The notes under the pieces were generated by a model. The model was not told the DNA's origin, made no database searches, and saw only the letters and a list, made by a program, of their open reading frames with translations. Shown in pieces: positions 7,404 through 13,512 of a DNA stretch of 13,512 nucleotides. Origin of the DNA: CAZUZD01 sp964624465 (GTDB taxonomy: Bacteria > Planctomycetota > Planctomycetia > Isosphaerales > Isosphaeraceae); NCBI GenBank assembly GCA_964624465.1, contig CAZUZD010000162.1, positions 1 to 13,512 on the forward strand, written 5' to 3'. Position numbers and translations under genes: made by a program. Within the stretch, counting starts at the first letter, position 1; each line of letters opens with the position of its first letter.

Positions 7404-7422
7404 CCCGGCGGTGCGGGCCGGG
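7404..7422 (-). terminator. Small GC hairpin immediately after lptB
   Basis: CCCGGC (7404-7409) pairs with GCCGGG (7417-7422) around a 7-nt loop, starting 1 nt beyond the lptB stop codon. There is no T tract. It is one of three small hairpins in the 118-bp lptB-glnB gap and may mark the end of the lepA-lptB transcript. Confidence 0.3.
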
Positions 7423-7423
7423 G

Positions 7424-8419
7424 TCAGAACCGCCGCGTCATGGGGCCGTTGGGCGGCGGCAGCTCGTCGGAGCGGCCGGGCGGGTCGACGACCAGCGGCA
7501 CGGTCGGCTCGGCCTCGTGCGCGCCCGGGTGGTGCGGCCGCTCCATCCCGTGGCCGGCGTGGAACCGGCTGGCCTCGATCGGCGGCTCGGGGGCGGGCGC
7601 CGGGGCCGGAGCGGGCGCCGGCAGCGGCGCGGCCGGGGCGATGGTGCCGCCATCGGCGGCGTGGCGCGCGTTGGAGCGCTCCAGCAGGTTGCCGACGTCG
7701 AACCGCTCGCCGATGTAGTAGCGGCGGACGTCGGGGTTGCTGAGGATCTCGGTGCGATCACCGCTGGCGAAGACCCGGCCCTCGCGGATCAGGTAGCAGC
7801 GGTCGGTGACCTCCAGCGTCTCGCGGAACTGGTGGTCGGTCAGGAGGATCGCCAGGCCGTGCTTGACGGCCAGGTCGCGGATCTGGTCCTGGATCTCGGC
7901 GACCGTCTTGGGGTCGATGCCGGCGAACGGCTCGTCGAGCATGATGAGCTTGGGCTCGGTGATCAGGCTGCGGGCGATCTCGAGCCGGCGCCGCTCACCG
8001 CCCGAGACCCGGTTGGCCTTGGTGCGGCGGATGTGCGTGAGGCCGAACTGGCCGAGCAGCTCCTCCAGGCGGCGGTTGCGCTCCTTGCGGCCCAGGCCGG
8101 GGCGGGTCTGGAGGATCGCCTTGAGGTTGTCCTCGACGCTGAGCATGCGGAAGACGCTGGAGTCCTGCGCCAGGTAGCCCATGCCGGCGCGGGCGCGCTG
8201 GTACATCGGCAGCCGGGTGACGTCCTGGCCGTTGAAGCGCACGCTGCCACCGTCGGCGTCGACCAGGCCGATGGTCATGCGGAAGCTGGTCGTCTTGCCG
8301 GCGCCGTTGGGCCCGAGCAGGCCGACGACCTCGCCCTGATCGACCTCGAACTCGACGCCCTGCACCACCTGGCGGCGGCCATAGCTCTTCTTCAGACCGC
8401 AGACTTCCAGCAGGGCCAT
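7424..8419 (-). CDS. lptB: LPS export ABC transporter ATPase LptB with C-terminal extension
   Basis: The product is 331 residues against about 240 for E. coli LptB. LptB powers LptFG, which extracts lipopolysaccharide from the inner membrane and pushes it to the outer membrane. Visible motifs are Walker A GPNGAGKTT (Lys42), Q-loop YLAQDSSVFR, signature VSGGERRRLEIARSL (Ser139-Gly141), Walker B LIMLDEPFAGIDP (Asp162, Glu163) and H-loop TDH (His196). The LptB-type ending RRYYIGERFD is at 232-241. Residues after about 243 form an added tail: a Pro-Ala repeat (about 261-278), then His/Pro-rich sequence ending TRRF. GGAGG 8 nt upstream supports ATG 8419. It follows lepB by 84 bp and probably shares its transcript; lptFG, lptA and lptC are not in the window. 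A branched-chain amino acid ATPase (LivG/F) is less likely because of the LptB-like Q-loop and ending. Confidence 0.88.
   Translation of the reverse strand: MALLEVCGLKKSYGRRQVVQGVEFEVDQGEVVGLLGPNGAGKTTSFRMTIGLVDADGGSVRFNGQDVTRLPMYQRARAGMGYLAQDSSVFRMLSVEDNLKAILQTRPGLGRKERNRRLEELLGQFGLTHIRRTKANRVSGGERRRLEIARSLITEPKLIMLDEPFAGIDPKTVAEIQDQIRDLAVKHGLAILLTDHQFRETLEVTDRCYLIREGRVFASGDRTEILSNPDVRRYYIGERFDVGNLLERSNARHAADGGTIAPAAPLPAPAPAPAPAPEPPIEASRFHAGHGMERPHHPGAHEAEPTVPLVVDPPGRSDELPPPNGPMTRRF
7586..7639 (-). repeat. Pro-Ala repeat coding segment in the LptB tail
   Basis: Codons for about residues 261-278 of LptB alternate Pro and Ala, probably an extended, disordered linker between the ATPase and the last 50 or so residues. 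The low-complexity DNA could be prone to length variation. Confidence 0.5.
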
Positions 8420-8427
8420 CGCCTCGT

Positions 8428-8432
8428 CCTCC
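8428..8432 (-). promoter_or_regulatory. Ribosome binding site for lptB
   Basis: GGAGG on the - strand, 8 nt before ATG 8419; same core and spacing as the site before the receiver-like gene. Confidence 0.6.
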
Positions 8433-8503
8433 GTGACGTGGGCTGCGCGTTCGTTCGGTGCGTTGCGTGCGGGGCGCCGGGGCGCGGCTCGGTTCAGCTC
8501 AGC

Positions 8504-10207
8504 TCAGCGGATCCACTTCATCCGTTCGACGTTGGGCCGGAACGGGAGGCGGAGGTTGCGGCCGACGGCGATGTTGGGCCACATCGGCACGCCGTGGGGC
8601 CAGTAGACGAAGAAGGCCTTGCCGATGAGCAGGTTCTCGGGAACCTCCCAGTACTGCCGGCCGTCGGGGTCCCAGGCGCGGTCGCGGAGGTCCCAGCCGC
8701 GGCCGTCCTTGCTGCGAGGGCTGTTGTCGCCCAGCATCATGTAACGGCCCGGGGCGATCGAGAAGGTCGCCGGCGGGATGCCCGCGAGCTTCGGGAAGTC
8801 GGTCGGGTCGGACAGGGTCGTGTTCCGGGGCAGGCCCCGGCCCTCGTAATCCCAGTCCCCCGGCCGGAGGGTATAGTAAATGTCGCGCTTCAGGACAAGG
8901 TCGCTCACGGCGACTTCGGCCCCCTGAACGGCCACGGCCACCGGCGCCAGGTCGGCCTCGGTGGGCACCGGGTGGTCCCCCTCGGCGTAGCCGCTGCCAT
9001 CCTCGTACACCACCCCGTCGCCGAACGGCGTGCCGCCGTCGACCCAGAGCGTGAGCCGGCCGTCGACGTTGGCCAGCTTCAGGTCGTGCGTCCCACGCCC
9101 CTTGCAGGCGGTGGCCACCGGCTGGCCGAGCACCTGGCCGGCGTGCGAGAGGGTGGCCTGGCCGGTGGCCAGATCGATCTCGCAGCGGTTCGGCACGCCC
9201 CCCTCGATCAGCTCCAGGCGGACCCGGCCAGCGTCGGACTTCGACTCGACTCGCGCCGCGATGCTCAGGTCGCCCACCCAGTGGGGGGCCAGCGAGTCGT
9301 GGATCGTCAGCACGCTGTCGGAGCCCGAGTTGTAGGCGTAGTAGTCGGTCACCAGCGACGCCGCCGGGCCCTTGCGGAGCGGGTCGCCGTTGCGGAGGGC
9401 CTGCCACTGCGCGTGGTCGGGCACCAGGTGCCGGTACCGCAGCTCGGACCAGTCCGACCCCGCCTTCGTCTCGTAGCGGCCGGTCGCCGCCTCGTCCCAG
9501 GCCCCCGGCTGCGCCGACTGCCACCGCCGCCACTCGGGCCGATCCGACAGGATCCGGGGTCGGTTCCGGTCGTCCCAGACGTTCATCTCCATGGCGAGCT
9601 GATGCGGCAACGGCCGCAGTTGCAGCCGGAACGGCTCGCCCTCGGAGTCGCGGGGCCGGCGGGTCAGGATGTCGCCGTAGAAGATGTTCAGGTCCTCGTC
9701 GGGCAGGCCGACCAGGCGCTTGATGTAGTTGGTCTCGGGGTCTTCCGGGTAGTGGAAGACGACGACGTTCCAGCGCTCCGGGGCCGTCCTGGGCAGGAAC
9801 GGCAGGCCGTAGAGCGACTTCATGACCAGGATGCGGTCGCCGTTGAAGCTCGGGTCGTCGAAGAGCTCGACCGGGCCGCGGCAGTTGCCGCAGTAGCCGA
9901 TCTGCACCCCGCGCGACGGCGGCAGGCCGGCCGGTCGGGGCTCGAACTCCTCCGAGGCGTTCACGCTGAAGGCGAACCCGCAGTGCTTGCAGGCCACATC
10001 CTTGTGCATGCCCATCAGGGTCGGCGCCATCGACCCGGTCGGGATCACGAACGCCTCGGCCTCGAACCCGCGCACCAGGAACGCCAGGATGAAGGCGATG
10101 ACGATCTGCTCGACGAACTCGCGGTGCGACTCGCGCGGCCGGCCCTCGTCGGTGCCGCGAGCGGACGCGGGGGTGGTGGACTTGGTCTTCTCGGACGCCC
10201 GGGACAT
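8504..10207 (-). CDS. lepB: Signal peptidase I with zinc-ribbon-like and beta-sandwich insertions (second of tandem pair)
   Basis: The product is 567 residues, far longer than the 180-320 of most type I signal peptidases. The enzyme cleaves signal peptides from exported proteins at the outer face of the inner membrane. One membrane segment lies near 33-48, then box B VIPTGSMAPTL (catalytic Ser59), DRILV (124-128), box D NYIKRLVGLP (base Lys163) and box E MLGDNSPRSKDGR (GDNS 493-496). Between boxes B and D is CKHC...CGNC (Cys73, 76, 106, 109), a probable zinc ribbon. Residues about 175-480 are a large insertion whose core (about 300-445) has the strand-rich pattern of a LamG/concanavalin-like sandwich, including LKLANVDGRLTLWVDGG and RDIYYT. 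AGGGGG lies about 9 nt before ATG 10207. It follows its paralogue by 33 bp. Family and catalytic residues are secure; the role of the insertions is unknown. Confidence 0.88.
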   Translation of the reverse strand: MSRASEKTKSTTPASARGTDEGRPRESHREFVEQIVIAFILAFLVRGFEAEAFVIPTGSMAPTLMGMHKDVACKHCGFAFSVNASEEFEPRPAGLPPSRGVQIGYCGNCRGPVELFDDPSFNGDRILVMKSLYGLPFLPRTAPERWNVVVFHYPEDPETNYIKRLVGLPDEDLNIFYGDILTRRPRDSEGEPFRLQLRPLPHQLAMEMNVWDDRNRPRILSDRPEWRRWQSAQPGAWDEAATGRYETKAGSDWSELRYRHLVPDHAQWQALRNGDPLRKGPAASLVTDYYAYNSGSDSVLTIHDSLAPHWVGDLSIAARVESKSDAGRVRLELIEGGVPNRCEIDLATGQATLSHAGQVLGQPVATACKGRGTHDLKLANVDGRLTLWVDGGTPFGDGVVYEDGSGYAEGDHPVPTEADLAPVAVAVQGAEVAVSDLVLKRDIYYTLRPGDWDYEGRGLPRNTTLSDPTDFPKLAGIPPATFSIAPGRYMMLGDNSPRSKDGRGWDLRDRAWDPDGRQYWEVPENLLIGKAFFVYWPHGVPMWPNIAVGRNLRLPFRPNVERMKWIR

Positions 10208-10240
10208 GGCGCGGAACCCCCTTGGTCGGACCGGCAGATC

Positions 10241-11725
10241 TCAACGAATGTAACGGATCTCGCGCGGGTCGGGAACCCAGGAGATGAGCCGCCCCAGCAG
10301 CGTCAACGGCATGGCGCGGCTCGGCAGGTGCACCAGGAACGGCTTGCCCAGGAACCGATCCGCCCGCACCACCGGGCTGCCGGCCCAGAACCGCGAGTCG
10401 TTCGAGACGGCGCTGTTGTCGCCCAGCACGAAGTACTCGCCCGGGCCCAGCCGGTACGGCGCGTCGACCCCGAACGGCCGCCGCAGGGCGCTGCCGAGGC
10501 TGGCCGTGTAGTAGACATCGCGATAAACCTGGAGCCCGTCGACCCGCGCCGAGCCGGCCGCCACGCCCAGGGCCAGCCGCGGCGCGGGCCCGCCCGGCCC
10601 GGCCGCGTTGTCGTCCAGCTCGATCGGGTCGAACAGCGGCTCGCCATCGAGGGCGACCAGCAGGCTGCGGTCGAAGACCGACGCTTCCAGCCGGGCCGCC
10701 CGGCCGTCGCGGAACGCCGGGGCCACCCGGTCGGGCCGGGCCCCCCGGGCCGTGACCGCCTCGTCATTCCGGAGCACGGCCGGAGCCGTCCGACCGTCGA
10801 CGGGCACGGTCACCACGAACCGGTCGCCGCGGTGGCCCAGGCGGAGGACCAGCGCCGGGCAGTCGGGCCCGAGAGCCACGTCGGCCACGAGCATCAGGTC
10901 CTCGACGCGGTTCAGGCCGCCGTCGTCGACGCCGTTGTAGGCGACGAAGTCGTGCACCGGGCCCGTCGTCTGGCGGTCGGGCAGGTAGTGGCGGTACTCG
11001 AGCCAGTCGATCGGGCCGTCCGGGGCGTCGTCGGGCCGGGGCTGGCGGGCGAAGCCGCGGCCGTCGGCCTGCCAGCCGCTGGGCAGGGCCCGGCCGTCGT
11101 CGGCGCGGCGGACGACGAAGCGCGGGTAGCGGTCGGCGTCGGCGGGGGGGAACTCCTGGTCGTAGACGATCTGCCGCAGGGCCCGCTGCTCGGCCAGGCT
11201 CTTGCGCGCCGGCCGGCCGTCGATGAACAGGTCGCCGTCGCGGATCTCGACCGACTCGCCGGGCAGGCCCGCCACCCGCTTCACGAACGCCTGGCCGGGC
11301 TCCTCGGGGCTGAGGAACACCGCGACCTCCCAGCGCCGGGGGGGGCGGAGGGCGAAGGCAAACTTGTGCACCAGCAGGCGGTCGCCGGCCCCCTCGGCCG
11401 AGTCGGCCTCGGCCAGGTCGGAGCGGCCGCAGTTCGGGCAGGCGGCGCGGCCGGCGCGGCCCTCCTCGTTGAGGCCCAGCGGGAACCGGAAGCCGCAGCC
11501 CGGGCAGGCCAGGTCGCGGTGGAAGCCGAGCAACGTCGGCGCCATCGACCCGGTGGGCACGATGTACGCCTCGGCCAGGAAGACCCGTGCACACAGGATG
11601 CCGATGCCCAGCACGACCAGCAGCTCGATGGGGGCACGGAGCCAGCCGTCGTCGGGCCGGGTGGCCGGGGCGCGGTCGGGCGGCAGATCGGGAGGGTGGT
11701 CGAGGGGGGCCGGGGCGTCGCTCAT
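10241..11725 (-). CDS. lepB: Signal peptidase I paralogue with matching insertions (first of tandem pair)
   Basis: The product is 494 residues. A Pro/Asp-rich N-terminus precedes one membrane segment (about 33-50). Box B is IVPTGSMAPTL with Ser60, DRLLV is at 115-119, box D is FVKRVAGLPGE with Lys149, and box E is VLGDNSAVSNDSRFW (GDNS 435-438). The zinc-ribbon-like insert is CPGC...CPNC (Cys74, 77, 96, 99). The large insertion (about 166-426) shares landmarks with the neighbouring paralogue: an EYRHYLPD segment, DFVAYNG, a strand-rich core and YRDVYYT. Both proteins end in the tripeptide Ile-Arg after an aromatic residue. This indicates an old tandem duplication after the insertions were acquired. 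It lies 58 bp after lepA. A GGAG 14 nt upstream is too far to be a good ribosome site. It should be active, since both catalytic residues are kept. Confidence 0.87.
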   Translation of the reverse strand: MSDAPAPLDHPPDLPPDRAPATRPDDGWLRAPIELLVVLGIGILCARVFLAEAYIVPTGSMAPTLLGFHRDLACPGCGFRFPLGLNEEGRAGRAACPNCGRSDLAEADSAEGAGDRLLVHKFAFALRPPRRWEVAVFLSPEEPGQAFVKRVAGLPGESVEIRDGDLFIDGRPARKSLAEQRALRQIVYDQEFPPADADRYPRFVVRRADDGRALPSGWQADGRGFARQPRPDDAPDGPIDWLEYRHYLPDRQTTGPVHDFVAYNGVDDGGLNRVEDLMLVADVALGPDCPALVLRLGHRGDRFVVTVPVDGRTAPAVLRNDEAVTARGARPDRVAPAFRDGRAARLEASVFDRSLLVALDGEPLFDPIELDDNAAGPGGPAPRLALGVAAGSARVDGLQVYRDVYYTASLGSALRRPFGVDAPYRLGPGEYFVLGDNSAVSNDSRFWAGSPVVRADRFLGKPFLVHLPSRAMPLTLLGRLISWVPDPREIRYIR

Positions 11726-11783
11726 GGCCGGGGGTCTCGCTCCGGAACGCAGCGGGGCGCCCGGCCCTGGCCCGGCGCGACCG

Positions 11784-13512
<1,729 letters not shown>

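Noticed and set aside
11757..11778. Hairpin between lepA and the first signal peptidase gene
   Set aside because: Seven base pairs with a bulged C in uniformly GC-rich DNA; too weak to call a terminator inside an apparent operon.

Overview
The window is very GC-rich, with G or C in almost every third codon position. It looks like chromosome from a planctomycete, most likely of the Isosphaeraceae/Gemmataceae type. That assignment is inferred from base composition, from the DUF362/polyferredoxin cluster, from oversized signal peptidases with inserted domains, and from an LPS-export ATPase (so an outer membrane). No 16S rRNA or other definitive marker is present. I see no mobile element, CRISPR array, tRNA or rRNA; this is a densely packed core-genome segment.

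Layout. Everything from the left edge to 5656 is on the + strand and everything from 5653 to the right edge is on the - strand. The two blocks meet tail to tail with their stop codons overlapping. The + block opens with a three-gene redox module: the end of a DUF6599-like protein (2-550), a twin-arginine DUF362 protein (666-1766), and a large membrane polyferredoxin that reads as a NapH-NapG fusion with six [4Fe-4S] motifs (1810-3711). A strong hairpin follows. Then comes treZ (3860-5656), which releases trehalose from maltooligosyltrehalose.

The - block, in transcription order from the right edge, is lepA (5' end cut off), two tandem signal peptidase I paralogues, lptB, glnB (PII), a HAD hydrolase and a degenerate receiver-like protein. 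lepA-lepB linkage is well known in bacteria; here lepB is duplicated. Short gaps (58, 33 and 84 bp) suggest that lepA, both signal peptidases and lptB form one transcription unit for translation, protein export and envelope building. The lptB-glnB gap holds several small hairpins. The HAD/receiver pair has its own sigma70-like promoter candidate at 6893-6922.

Most interesting points: (1) the polyferredoxin has a twin-arginine, signal-like hydrophobic segment in the middle of the chain, suggesting dual Sec/Tat assembly; (2) both signal peptidases carry a zinc-ribbon-like insertion and a large probable beta-sandwich between catalytic boxes; (3) PII has lost Tyr51 and Ser49, the usual modification sites, and has a 3-residue insertion in its B-loop; (4) the HAD enzyme has Asn in place of the second motif-I Asp.
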